Assembly: GCF_001905465.1 (NCBI RefSeq)
Contig: NZ_LISX01000014.1
Coordinates: 90,343 to 154,342 of the forward strand
Direction of reading: 5' to 3'
DNA from: Kitasatospora sp. CB01950
GTDB lineage: Bacteria > Actinomycetota > Actinomycetes > Streptomycetales > Streptomycetaceae
DNA: 64,000 bases
Positions 52,165 through 60,688 of the stretch are shown here, in pieces. The position numbers were made by a program, and so were the translations under genes. Position 1 is the first letter of the stretch. Every line of letters begins with the position of its first letter. Below the pieces are notes generated by a model that was given only the letters and a program-made list of their open reading frames with translations, was not told the DNA's origin and ran no database searches.

Positions 52165-52634
52165 CGTACCCACCCGCCGGGGCCCGGGCGCAGCGTCATG
52201 AAGCCGTCGATGGGCTCGAAGCCGAGGGAGCTGCAGAGGGGTGCGCCGGCGGCGGTGGCGCGCAGTTCGACCGCTCCGCAGCCGCGGTCCTGGAGGGCCT
52301 CGACGAGGGCGGTGGTGACGGCGAGGCCGTGTCCGCGCCGCTGGTGGGCGGGGTCGGTGGCCACGGTGTGGATGCGGCCCCACAGGCCGGTGGGGAAGGC
52401 GGGGCCGAGGTAGCCGCGGTACACGATGCCGATGGCGCACGCGGCGAGGCCACTGTCGGTGGGGACGACATAGGCGAGCAGGTTCGGGTCGGTGCCCAGG
52501 CGCTGGCGCATGTCGTCGCGGAAGGTGGTGCGCCACTCGTCGGTGAGCGGGCCACCGTCCAGGACGGCGACGCGCAGGCGCAGCAGTTCGTCGGCGTCCT
52601 CGGGGATGGCGGGCCGCGCGGCGGTGGGGGTCAT
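52161..52634 (-). CDS. GNAT acetyltransferase
   Basis: A 157-aa acetyltransferase with acetyl-CoA site IHTVATDPAHQRRGHGLAVT and later ELRATAAGAPLCSSLGFEP, a standard GNAT layout. ATGA overlap with the upstream methyltransferase gene. Substrate unknown. Confidence 0.88.
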   Translation of the reverse strand: MTPTAARPAIPEDADELLRLRVAVLDGGPLTDEWRTTFRDDMRQRLGTDPNLLAYVVPTDSGLAACAIGIVYRGYLGPAFPTGLWGRIHTVATDPAHQRRGHGLAVTTALVEALQDRGCGAVELRATAAGAPLCSSLGFEPIDGFMTLRPGPGGWVR

Positions 52635-53215
52635 CGGCGGGTCCTCTGCAGGGCGGGGTGTGTGGTCAGCAGGAGGCAGAGCAGGTCGTCGAGCGGGTAC
52701 TCGACCGTGGCGGCCCAGCCGAAGGAGCGCAGTAGGTCAAGACTGGCCGAGCGCAGGCCGATCGACTCCCAGCCGGCGCGCTGGTGTTCGGCGAGCGGGG
52801 TGGTGACGAGCAGTTGACCTCCGGGGACGAGGAGGCGGCGGGCGCCGGCGATGGTGGGGACGAGGTCGGCGAAGGGCAGGAACAGCCGGCAGGTGATCAG
52901 GTCGAACCCGCCCGTCGGGAGCAGGCCCAGGCCGTCGCGGTCCACGTCGACGAGCTGGAAGTCGAGCCCGTCGCGGTCCTGGTGACGGTCCTGGGCGGTG
53001 GCGACGGCGACCTCGGAGAAGTCGACGCCCGTCGTGGTGAAGCCCAGGCCGTGGAGGGCGGCGGCGTACTCGCCGGTGCCGCAGCCCAGGTCGAGCGCCC
53101 ACCGGCCGGTGCCCGGGCCGAGATGCTCGGTGAGCAGCTCGACCTCGGCCTCGGCGACGGGACGAAATCCCTTGCCCTGCTGGTAGTGGTCGTTCCAGTG
53201 GTCGGCGGCGGGCAC
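52631..53215 (-). CDS. Class I SAM-dependent methyltransferase
   Basis: A 194-aa protein with WALDLGCGTGEYAAAL (motif I), TTTGVDFSEVAVATAQ, and FDLITCRLFLPFADLV. It starts with GTG 53215 after GAGAGGAA. The size and N terminus (HWNDHYQQGKGFRP) resemble small-molecule methyltransferases of the tellurite-resistance/UbiE type. Substrate unknown. Confidence 0.87.
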   Translation of the reverse strand: MPAADHWNDHYQQGKGFRPVAEAEVELLTEHLGPGTGRWALDLGCGTGEYAAALHGLGFTTTGVDFSEVAVATAQDRHQDRDGLDFQLVDVDRDGLGLLPTGGFDLITCRLFLPFADLVPTIAGARRLLVPGGQLLVTTPLAEHQRAGWESIGLRSASLDLLRSFGWAATVEYPLDDLLCLLLTTHPALQRTRR

Positions 53216-53252
53216 AGCTGTTCCTCTCGATCGGACGTTTCCTGTGGACGGG

Positions 53253-53495
53253 TCAGTCGGCGCGCAGGCCGGGCGGCTGCAGCGGGCCGGGGGCCAGGCG
53301 CTCCAACAGCCGGTCCACCGTGCCGTCGGGCCGGTAGAGCGTGCGGTAGGCGTATGGGTGCGCGCCGCCGGGGAGCGTGGCGACGACTTCCTCGGTGACG
53401 GTGCAGCCCTGGGTGATGGCGCGCAGCCTCAGGTCGACGTCGGCGGGCAGGGCCGCCTGCTCGCCGTTGGGCGGGCGGCGGTGGCGGCCGGCCAT
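53253..53495 (-). CDS. Small conserved-looking protein of unknown function (80 aa)
   Basis: An 80-aa protein in the same run, one base after the Nudix gene ends. It reads LPADVDLRLRAITQGCTVTE, PYAYRTLYRPDGTVDRLLER. I do not recognise it; codon bias and tight spacing support it as a gene. Confidence 0.6.
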   Translation of the reverse strand: MAGRHRRPPNGEQAALPADVDLRLRAITQGCTVTEEVVATLPGGAHPYAYRTLYRPDGTVDRLLERLAPGPLQPPGLRAD

Positions 53496-53496
53496 C

Positions 53497-53982
53497 TCAG
53501 GCCCCGACCAGGGCGCGCAGGTCCTCCGAGGCGCCCCAGCCGTAGGTGGAGAACCCGCGCCCGTCGCCGGCGAGGTAGGCGGTGAGGGCGGCGTGCGAGG
53601 TGGGGAACATCGGGGTGGGCAGCGCGGCGGCGTCCATCCACAGGACGGCAAGGTGCTTGTCCGGCTCCGTGTTCGTCAGCTCGCCCTGCCACGAGGTCGC
53701 GGCGAAGACCGAGAGGAGGAACGGGCCCTTGCCGTCCCACCCGGCCTTGACCTGGATGGTGTGGACCAGCCGCAAGTCCTCGGGGGCGACGACCAGGCCC
53801 GACTCTTCGTGCAGCTCACGGGCGGCGGCCTCGTCCAGGCGCTCGCCCTCCTCGACCTTGCCGCCGGGGACGGTCCAGGCGGGCACCGTGGACCAGGAAT
53901 CGTTGGCGTAGTGGACGCAGGCGACCTTGCCCGCTTTCTCGTCGTGGACGATGACGCACACGGTCTGGCGCAGGGACTGCAC
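53497..53982 (-). CDS. Nudix hydrolase (MutT-like)
   Basis: A 161-aa protein with the Nudix box GGKVEEGERLDEAAARELHE followed by ESG (residues about 40-62), preceded by VHYANDSWSTVPAWTVPGG. Probably hydrolyses a nucleotide or similar pyrophosphate. GTG 53982. Second Nudix gene of this run; the two share little beyond the box. Confidence 0.87.
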   Translation of the reverse strand: MQSLRQTVCVIVHDEKAGKVACVHYANDSWSTVPAWTVPGGKVEEGERLDEAAARELHEESGLVVAPEDLRLVHTIQVKAGWDGKGPFLLSVFAATSWQGELTNTEPDKHLAVLWMDAAALPTPMFPTSHAALTAYLAGDGRGFSTYGWGASEDLRALVGA

Positions 53983-54015
53983 AGGGACTCCAACCGGTAG
54001 TGACGAAGGGGGTGT

Positions 54016-54234
54016 TCACGCGACGGGGTTCGGGTGGCGCAGCAGGTCGAGCACGGTGCGGGCGTAGCCGATGACCTCCTCGTCCCGGTGGTGGTCCAGG
54101 GCCCGGCGCAGGGCGGCGGGGCAGTCGATCGCGGCCCACGCCCGGCACGCCGAGCGCTCCTCGGCGCCGAGTTCATGCCCGTACCCGGAGGCGAACACCG
54201 CACGCAGGTCGGGTCGGTGTGGGGTGAGCTGCAT
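54016..54234 (-). CDS. Small helical protein of unknown function (72 aa)
   Basis: A 72-aa protein: MQLTPHRPDLRAVFASGYGH, ERSACRAWAAIDCPAALRRA, then EEVIGYARTVLDLLRHPNP. First gene of the run. An overlapping out-of-frame start (SADFERSQVEESVRRDLMG from 54299) could be the lost N terminus if a frameshift is present. The stretch 54235-54428 holds nothing else I can support. Confidence 0.5.
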   Translation of the reverse strand: MQLTPHRPDLRAVFASGYGHELGAEERSACRAWAAIDCPAALRRALDHHRDEEVIGYARTVLDLLRHPNPVA

Positions 54235-54428
54235 CGTGACCCCATGAGGTCGCGGCGCACCGACTCCTCGACCTGGCTGCGCTCGAAGTCGGCGCTCATG
54301 CGTTCCTCCCCGGTGGGGAGGACGGGTCCGGGCGCTGAAGGTCGGGCTGTTCACGAGGCTCCTCCGGGCACGGCTGCATTTCGGGCACGTGAAGCTCTCG
54401 TCGACTCCCGAGCGCATCAAGTGCACTG

Positions 54429-55134
54429 TCAGGCGGTCGAGTTGGATGGCCTCACGTGCAGGGAGACGACTGATGATGGTCCTGTTCGAACGCGTCGCTC
54501 AAACGGATTTCCACCGGGCGAGCCTGGGTCGAACAGGGACATTTCGAGCACCCTCCCTGCCCGGTCCAGGGATTCGTCCGGTCGGCCGCGGAGGGGCCCG
54601 GGCAGGGCGCCGGAGTCCAATGCGCAGACGACGAGCGCCCGTTCGAGCGCCTGCCGCAGACCCGGTTCGAGGTGGCTGCGGGTGCCGTCGCGGGTGAGGA
54701 GATCGCACAGGGCGCAGCCGTCACCGGATTCACCCGTTCGGCTGGTCAGCTGTACGAGGAGGTTTCGGGCTGCGGCCGTGTCGGGGCCGGCCGCGTCGAC
54801 GGCGGTGAGGGCGAGGCGGGTGGTGAACACGGCCATCCCCTTCGGGTTCGAAGGCGAGGCAGTGGTCGATCGCGCGCCCGGCGGCGCACTGGTCGTCGGA
54901 ACGGCAGAGCGCGGTGGTGACGGCGTCCTCCCACGGGTCGCCCGGTTCGGTCTCCTCCAGCAGCGCGAAGGCGGCGGGCAGGTCGCCGGTGAAGGTGACG
55001 GCCAGTACCGCGACCTGGCGGCCGTCGAGGATGCGCAGCCCGATGCCGCGGTGCTCCTCGATGTGGCGCAGCGCCTCGCTCCAGCGGCCGGCGACGGTCA
55101 GCGCGCGGGTGCCGTCGGCGATGCCGACCCCCAC
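54429..55134 (-). pseudogene. Frameshifted, N-terminally truncated regulator (C-terminal helical part)
   Basis: Two frames together make one protein. The first (from 55134) reads GIADGTRALTVAGRWSEALR ... DGRQVAVLAVTF ... ALLEETEPGDPWEDAVT. It loses frame near 54840 and the other frame continues with MAVFTTRLALTAVDAAGPDT ... LLVQLTSRTG to 54429. This matches the C-terminal helical part of streptomycete XRE-type regulators. The N-terminal HTH is missing, so the gene is dead by both truncation and frameshift. Confidence 0.65.
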
Positions 55135-55311
55135 TGTTCACTGCCGCCTTCAGCGACGGTGGGTAACCGGGGACGGTGGGTTCTGCGATACCGCCGGTCG
55201 GGTGATCCCCCGAGGTCAGGGCGGTGGGAGCGATAGGAGATCATGTCGCGACCGGTTGCATGGTCGCCCACCAGGGTTTCGCACGGCAGAGCACAGAGAC
55301 GAGGCAGGGAC

Positions 55312-56709
55312 ATGAAGGTCGCGTTCGGGTGGAAGCTGCACGGGGACGGCCGCGCCCCGCAGCCCGGGGCGGTGGTGAAGCCGGACGAGCGGCTGTCGTG
55401 GGGCCGCACGATCGGGCTGGGCGCGCAGCATGTCGTGGCCATGTTTGGGGCCACTTTCGTTGCCCCGATCCTTATGGGACTGGACCCGAACCTGGCGGTG
55501 ATGGTCTCCGGTGTCGCGACGATCTTCTTCCTGCTGGTGACCAGCGGCCGGATCCCGTCGTACCTGGGCTCCAGCCTGTCGTTCGTCGGTGTGGCGGCCG
55601 TGATCAAGGCGCAGGGCGGGGACGCGGCGACGCTGACCGGTTCGCTGCTGGTGGTCGGTGCGGTGCTGGCGGCGTGCGGTGCGGTGGTGCAGGGCTTCGG
55701 CTCGAAGGTGATCCACGCGGTGCTGCCGCCGATCGTCACCGGCGCGGTGGTCATGCTGATCGGCTTCAACCTGGCGCCGGTCGCGGCCGGCACGTACTGG
55801 CCGCAGGACCAGTGGGTGGCGCTGCTGACGATGTTCTTCACGGGGCTGGCCCTGGTGGTGCTGCGCGGGTTCTGGTCGCGGATCGCGATCTTCCTGGGTC
55901 TGGTCTTCGGCTACGTGGTGTCCTTCCTGTTCGACCGGATCTTCGGCCAGATCCACTCGCCGATCGGCGGCGGCGCGGCCGTCGACCACTGGCGGCTGGA
56001 CTTCTCGGGTGTCGGCAAGGCGGACTGGATCGGCCTGCCGTCGCTGCACGCCCCGAGCTTCTCGCTGTCCGCGATCCTGGTGGCGCTGCCCGTGGTGGTC
56101 GCGCTGATCGCCGAGAACGCCGGTCACGTGAAGGCGGTCTCCGAGATGACCGGTGACAAGCTGGACGACAAGATGGGCACCGCGATCATGGCGGACGGCG
56201 CGGCGACCGTGCTGTCCACGGCGGTCGGCGGCCCGGCCACCACCACGTACGCGGAGAACATCGGCGTCATGGCGGCGACCCGCGTCTACTCGACGGCGGC
56301 GTACTGGTGCGCGGCCGGCTTCGCGATCCTGTTCGGCCTCTGCCCGAAGTTCGGCGCGGTGATCGCGGCCATCCCGGGCGGTGTGCTCGGCGGCATCACG
56401 GTCGTCCTGTACGGCATGATCGGCCTGCTCGGCGCGCAGATCTGGATCCACAACAAGGTGGACCTGACCAACCCGCTGAACCTCGTCCCGGTCGCGGCGG
56501 GCGTCATCGTCGGCATCGGCAACGTCAACCTGAAGATCACCGACAACTTCGAGCTCGGCGGCATCGCCCTCGGCACCCTGATCGTCCTGACCGGCTACCA
56601 CGCCCTGCGGGCGATGGCCCCGGAGCACCTCAAGCACCCCGGCCCGGCCAACGGCCCGCTGCTCGACGAGGGCACCAGCACCTACGACGACAGCAAGCCC
56701 GAGAGCTGA
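55312..56709 (+). CDS. Uracil/xanthine permease (NCS2 family)
   Basis: A 465-aa membrane transporter with about 14 helices: SWGRTIGLGAQHVVAMFGAT, PSYLGSSLSFVGVAAV, the substrate-site ALIAENAGHVKAVSEMTG and GGPATTTYAENIGVMAATRV typical of UraA-type uracil:proton symporters. ATG 55312 after GGCAGGGA. No pyrimidine genes are adjacent. A 36-residue fragment of a near-identical copy sits at 40339-40458. Confidence 0.93.
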   Translation: MKVAFGWKLHGDGRAPQPGAVVKPDERLSWGRTIGLGAQHVVAMFGATFVAPILMGLDPNLAVMVSGVATIFFLLVTSGRIPSYLGSSLSFVGVAAVIKAQGGDAATLTGSLLVVGAVLAACGAVVQGFGSKVIHAVLPPIVTGAVVMLIGFNLAPVAAGTYWPQDQWVALLTMFFTGLALVVLRGFWSRIAIFLGLVFGYVVSFLFDRIFGQIHSPIGGGAAVDHWRLDFSGVGKADWIGLPSLHAPSFSLSAILVALPVVVALIAENAGHVKAVSEMTGDKLDDKMGTAIMADGAATVLSTAVGGPATTTYAENIGVMAATRVYSTAAYWCAAGFAILFGLCPKFGAVIAAIPGGVLGGITVVLYGMIGLLGAQIWIHNKVDLTNPLNLVPVAAGVIVGIGNVNLKITDNFELGGIALGTLIVLTGYHALRAMAPEHLKHPGPANGPLLDEGTSTYDDSKPES

Positions 56710-56740
56710 GCCGACGCCCGTCCGTCGAACCCCGCTTGTT

Positions 56741-56792
56741 GAACCCTGCCCGTCGAACCCTGCCCGTCGAACCCTGCCCGTCGAACCCTGCC
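56741..56792 (+). repeat. 14-bp tandem repeat after the permease gene
   Basis: GAACCCTGCCCGTC repeats three times in full and once in part (56741-56792), with a degenerate copy just before. It lies 32 bases after the permease stop, in an otherwise empty 180-bp gap. Confidence 0.75.
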
Positions 56793-56891
56793 GGACGCAG
56801 CGTGCTGGAGCACCTGCTGTCGGCGGCGTTCGACGACGCGGCCGAACTTCGCGCCGCCCACAGGTAACGGGTGCCCGGGCTCCGGTCGCGG

Positions 56892-57542
56892 TCAGCCCGC
56901 CAGGCCCGCGTCCCTCGCCAGCAGGGCGGCCTGGACCCGGTTGCTGACACCGAGCGCCGTCAGAATCCGGCTGACGTGCGCCTTCACGGTGCTCTCCCGC
57001 ATCGCCAGCCGCTGCGCGATGTCGGCGTTGGCCCGACCCTCCGCGAGCAGCGCCAACACATCACGTTCGCGCGGGGTCAGCCGCTCCAACCGCGCCCGGG
57101 CGGCGCTCGCGGCCGTACGGCCGGTGGCGTGGTACCGGTCGATGACGCGGCGCGCGGCGGCCGGGTGCAGCATCGCCGAGCCGGCCGCGACCAGGTGGAC
57201 GGCCCGCAGGATCTCCGCCGGATCGGTGTCCTTCAGCAGAAACCCGTCCGCACCGGCCGCGAGCGCGTCGTAGACGTACCGGTCGAGGTCGAAGGTCGTC
57301 AGCGTGATCACCCGCGGCGGCTCCGGCAGCGCGCGCAGCCGGGCGGTGGCGGTGATCCCGTCCATCCGCGGCATACGGACATCGACCAACGCGACGTCGA
57401 TGCGGAAAGCGCTTGCCCGCTCGATCGCCTGAATCCCGTCCGCGGCCTGCGCCACCACCTCGATCCCGGGGTCCCCGTCGAGCAGGTCCGTCAGCCCGAG
57501 ACGCACCAACGCGTCGTCGTCGACCACCAGCGTGCGAATCAT
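56892..57542 (-). CDS. NarL/LuxR-type response regulator
   Basis: A 216-aa regulator: receiver domain with acidic DDD at 8-10, phosphoacceptor D54 in VALVDVRMPRMDG and lysine in FLLKDTDP; LuxR HTH at about 150-205 (LTPRERDVLALLAEGRANAD, AMRESTVKAHVSRIL). Its start overlaps the stop of the kinase gene by four bases. Partner of that kinase. Confidence 0.94.
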   Translation of the reverse strand: MIRTLVVDDDALVRLGLTDLLDGDPGIEVVAQAADGIQAIERASAFRIDVALVDVRMPRMDGITATARLRALPEPPRVITLTTFDLDRYVYDALAAGADGFLLKDTDPAEILRAVHLVAAGSAMLHPAAARRVIDRYHATGRTAASAARARLERLTPRERDVLALLAEGRANADIAQRLAMRESTVKAHVSRILTALGVSNRVQAALLARDAGLAG

Positions 57543-58678
57543 GCGCGACCGTCCTTCGGAGCCGGGTGCGGAAGCCTGGCCGCGAGCCGCCAGGAGCCGG
57601 TGCCGGCCGGGCCGGCGTCGAGGTGGCCGCCGAGGGCGGTCACACGTTCGCGGAGGCCGACCAGGCCGTAGCCGGAGTCGACGGCGACGGTCGCGGCGGT
57701 GCCCGCGCCGTTGGTGACCTCCACCAGGGTGGCGGGCGGCCGGTAGTCGACCCGGACGTCCACCGGGGAACCGTCCGCGTGTTTGCGGGCGTTGGTCAGC
57801 GCTTCCTGGACGATCCGGTACGCCGCCAGCCGGTGCGTGGTCGGCGCGTCCGCCGCCCGCCCGGTGACGGTCAGCGCGACCTGCTGCCCGGCGTCCCGGG
57901 CGTCCGCCACCAGCGCGGCGACCTCCCGGACCGCGGGCGCATCGGCGGGCGCCGCCTGCGGATCGTGGAGCGCGCCGAGCACCTCGCGCAGGTCGGTGAG
58001 CGCCTCGACCGAGGTGGCCCGAAGCACGGCCAGCCGATCGGCGACCGGGCCGGGCAGCGTCGCGCCCCGGGTGGCGAGGACTCCGGTGTGCAGCGCGATC
58101 AGGCTGAGCCGGTGGGCGAGGACGTCGTGCATCTCGGCGGCGATCCGGGACCTCTCGGCGGCCCGCGCCGCGTCCTCGCGGAGCCGGGTCTCCACCCGCA
58201 GTTGCTCGACCTGCCCGGCCAGGGTCTGCACCAGCCGTCGCCGGTTGCCCTGCCACAGGCCCAGCACCAGCCCGAACAGCAGCACCGTCAGCGTGGACAG
58301 CCACCGCTGCCCGACCCACACCGACGCGGCCCGCACCCCCGCCAGGTTCCCCACCAGCGCGAGCCCCGCGCACAGCAGCGCGAACCGGGTGCGGCGGGCG
58401 ACCGCCAGGTCGAACATCACCACGGCCAGCAGCAGATCCACCAGCCAGCCCCAGCACGCCGTTACCCCCACCGCCAGCAACGGTGCGACCGACAACCGCA
58501 GTTGAGGAACCGTCAACGACAGTGCACACAGCACCGCCGCCACCGTGACCGCCAACTGCTCCCGCCCGTCCCCCAGTTGCCCGCTGTTGCGGCGAATCGC
58601 CGTGACCAGGAACGCCAGCACCAGCGCCCGCCCCAAGGTCGCCCACACCGGGCTCCGCCACCACGTCACGCCGTCCAT
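57539..58678 (-). CDS. NarL-type sensor histidine kinase
   Basis: A 379-aa kinase: four or five membrane helices in residues 10-145, HisKA_3 box ERSRIAAEMHDVLAHRLSLI (His near 183), ATPase N box VQEALTNARKHADGSPVDV and G box SGYGLVGLRERV. No extracellular domain, so it belongs to the intramembrane-sensing group common in actinomycetes. Signal unknown; the divergent methyltransferase could be a target. Confidence 0.92.
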   Translation of the reverse strand: MDGVTWWRSPVWATLGRALVLAFLVTAIRRNSGQLGDGREQLAVTVAAVLCALSLTVPQLRLSVAPLLAVGVTACWGWLVDLLLAVVMFDLAVARRTRFALLCAGLALVGNLAGVRAASVWVGQRWLSTLTVLLFGLVLGLWQGNRRRLVQTLAGQVEQLRVETRLREDAARAAERSRIAAEMHDVLAHRLSLIALHTGVLATRGATLPGPVADRLAVLRATSVEALTDLREVLGALHDPQAAPADAPAVREVAALVADARDAGQQVALTVTGRAADAPTTHRLAAYRIVQEALTNARKHADGSPVDVRVDYRPPATLVEVTNGAGTAATVAVDSGYGLVGLRERVTALGGHLDAGPAGTGSWRLAARLPHPAPKDGRA

Positions 58679-58801
58679 GCTAGGCAGCCTTCCCGGCCCG
58701 CGAAATCGACGAACGGCCGTATCCACCCCCGACTTTGGTAGGTGCACACGGCCGCCGGACGACGGATCAACGGGACTCGCGCGCTTCCTAGCGTCGAAGC
58801 C

Positions 58802-59461
58802 ATGACCGAGCAGACCACTCCCCCGCCGCGGCCCCGGGCCGACGGTTGGGCGTTCCTCCGTGAAGCCGTCCGCGACCTGCGCACCACCGGCGCGGTCGCC
58901 CCCAGCAGCCGGGCCCTCGCCCAGGCGCTGACCGCCCCGGTGCGGGCCCGCGCCCCGCACCCGATCGACGTCCTGGAGGCCGGTGCGGGCACCGGCGCCG
59001 TCACCCGCGTCCTGCTGCCCCAACTGCCGCGCGGCGCAAGGCTGGACGTGGTGGAGGCCAATCCGCGCTTCGCCGCCGGGCTGCGCGACCTGGTGGCCGC
59101 GCAGCACTGCGAGGACCGCGTGACGGTGCACCGGGCCTACGTGGAGGAGCTGGCCACCGACCGCCGCTACGACGTGATCGTCTCCGGCCTGCCGCTGACC
59201 AACTTCACGCCCGCCCAGGTCGACCGCATCATGGCCCGCTACCTCGAACTGCTCCACCCGGGCGGCACCTTGACCTGGTTCGCCTACCTGGGCACCCGGC
59301 GCGCCCGGGCCCTGTTCGCCACCCGCGCGGAACTGCACCGCCACGCGGCAGCCGAACGCGCCCTCGCCACCCACCTCCGCTCCGGCCGCACCGCCTCCCG
59401 CACGGTCTGGGCGAACCTCCCCCCGGCCCGCGTCTGGCAGCTCCACCCCACGGCCCGCTAG
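58802..59461 (+). CDS. SAM-dependent methyltransferase, phospholipid-methyltransferase-like
   Basis: A 219-aa protein: VLEAGAGTGAVTRVLLPQL (motif I), LDVVEANPRFAAGLRDLV, VHRAYVEEL and YDVIVSGLPLTNF. The layout, especially the post-I and SGLPLxNF segments, resembles PmtA-type phosphatidylethanolamine N-methyltransferases and rRNA adenine dimethyltransferase relatives. It is divergent from the two-component system. Confidence 0.8.
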   Translation: MTEQTTPPPRPRADGWAFLREAVRDLRTTGAVAPSSRALAQALTAPVRARAPHPIDVLEAGAGTGAVTRVLLPQLPRGARLDVVEANPRFAAGLRDLVAAQHCEDRVTVHRAYVEELATDRRYDVIVSGLPLTNFTPAQVDRIMARYLELLHPGGTLTWFAYLGTRRARALFATRAELHRHAAAERALATHLRSGRTASRTVWANLPPARVWQLHPTAR

Positions 59462-59847
59462 GCCGCCAGCAGCGGGCCGAGTTCGGCGGCCCACTCCGGG
59501 TGGAGCGAGACCTTCTCGTCGTGCAGGGCGAGGATCTCCCGGGCGAGCGTGGGAGTCATGTCGTCGGACAGATCCGGGCCGATGGCGATCCTGGCCAGGT
59601 GCGGCATGATCTCCGGGTCGCCGGCCAGATGGACCGGGTCGTGCATGTAGCGCCGCAGGGCCGGTAGGTCGGCGATTCCCACGCAGTAGGCATGGGTGAA
59701 GTCGTCGGTGCTGTCCAGGTTCTGGCCCACCGTCGAGAACGACACCGACTCCACCGAGGCCGTACGCCGCATCACCGCGAGCACGCGCTCGCGCTCCTCC
59801 TCGGTCGCGGTCTCCTTGAACGCGAAACGCAGCATGTGAACGATCAC
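59458..59847 (-). CDS. Dabb-family protein (stress-responsive alpha-beta barrel)
   Basis: A 129-aa protein with the Dabb pattern IVHMLRFAFKETATEEERER, VGQNLDSTDDFTHAYCVGI and LRRYMHDPVHL. Dabb proteins are small dimeric barrels, some with monooxygenase or cyclase activity. It is divergent from a TetR gene, whose operator lies between them, so TetR probably controls it. Its stop overlaps the convergent methyltransferase stop. Confidence 0.85.
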   Translation of the reverse strand: MIVHMLRFAFKETATEEERERVLAVMRRTASVESVSFSTVGQNLDSTDDFTHAYCVGIADLPALRRYMHDPVHLAGDPEIMPHLARIAIGPDLSDDMTPTLAREILALHDEKVSLHPEWAAELGPLLAA

Positions 59848-59875
59848 GCCCGCCCCACCCCTTCTCTCATCCGAC

Positions 59876-59939
59876 TGAACCGATCGGTTCAGAAGATTGA
59901 TCCAGCTGGTTCACCATTAGACTGAACCCATGGGTTCAG
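59876..59939. promoter_or_regulatory. Two TetR operators between the Dabb gene and the TetR gene, one over the TetR start codon
   Basis: TGAACCGATCGGTTCA (59876-59891) and CTGAACCCATGGGTTCAG (59922-59939) are perfect palindromes with the same half site TGAACC. The second contains the ATG of the TetR gene. A lone half site CTGGTTCA lies between them. Confidence 0.85.
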
Positions 59940-60565
59940 AAGTGTCAACCGGCAACGGGCGCAAGGCCCGTGGGCGTGACGATCGACGGCAGGCGATCCT
60001 GGACGGCGCGTTCGCGCTGTTTGCGCGGCGCGGCTACGCACAGACGTGCGTGCAGGAGGTCGCACAGGAGGCGGGCGTCGCGAAACCGACCGTCTACAAC
60101 CATCTGCACGACAAGGAGAGCCTCTACCGCGAGGCCGTGGAGTCCGCCGCCGACCGGGTGGGCGCGCGATGCGTCGCCATCGTCGAGCAACTGCGGGAGG
60201 TCGCGACGGACGGTGACCCACGCGCCGGACTCGGGGTCCCGATTCGCCGGCTCTCGCGCGCCTACCATGACGAAGAAGCTTTCGCAGTAAGACAGTTGGC
60301 CATTGCCGAGGCGGGACGGTTCCCCGACCTGGCGGCGAGCGTACGCGAGCGCACGACCCTGCGCATCCGGTCCGCACTCGCCGACCGCCTGGCCCGCCTG
60401 GCACTCGCCGGCCGCCTGCGCCCATGCGACCCGGAGCTCGCCGCCGAGCACCTCCTCGCCCTGCTCACCGGCCCACTGGAGTACCGACCCGACGCCGACC
60501 CGGCCACGATCGCGGACGCGGCCGTCGAGGTCTTCCTCCGCGCCTACGGTTCGGACCACGCCTAG
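59930..60565 (+). CDS. TetR-family repressor
   Basis: A 211-aa regulator with N-terminal HTH (RQAILDGAFALFARRGYAQT, QEAGVAKPTVYNHLHDKESL) and a helical ligand domain of the AcrR C-terminal type. Two palindromes upstream, one covering its own start codon, imply autorepression and control of the divergent Dabb gene. Confidence 0.92.
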   Translation: MGSEVSTGNGRKARGRDDRRQAILDGAFALFARRGYAQTCVQEVAQEAGVAKPTVYNHLHDKESLYREAVESAADRVGARCVAIVEQLREVATDGDPRAGLGVPIRRLSRAYHDEEAFAVRQLAIAEAGRFPDLAASVRERTTLRIRSALADRLARLALAGRLRPCDPELAAEHLLALLTGPLEYRPDADPATIADAAVEVFLRAYGSDHA

Positions 60566-60688
60566 GGCCTGTCCGGCCGACCTTGCCGGACACGCTGAGA
60601 AGACCGACGAAGATCTCGCTGCGATTCGGGCCATGGCGGAGCCCGACGTTGCTCGGTCGACCGATCGATCGGCCTCCTCTGCGTTCGC

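Noticed and set aside
53676..54299. A 207-codon frame on the minus strand starting SADFERSQVEESVRRD.
   Set aside because: After the first 20 residues it is out of frame with the small protein at 54016 and with the Nudix gene, and turns low-complexity; at most its start is the lost N terminus of the 72-aa gene.
60566..60688. The string AGGGCCTGTCCGG after the TetR gene, reminiscent of insertion-sequence ends.
   Set aside because: No transposase piece, no matching inverted repeat and no target duplication are visible.
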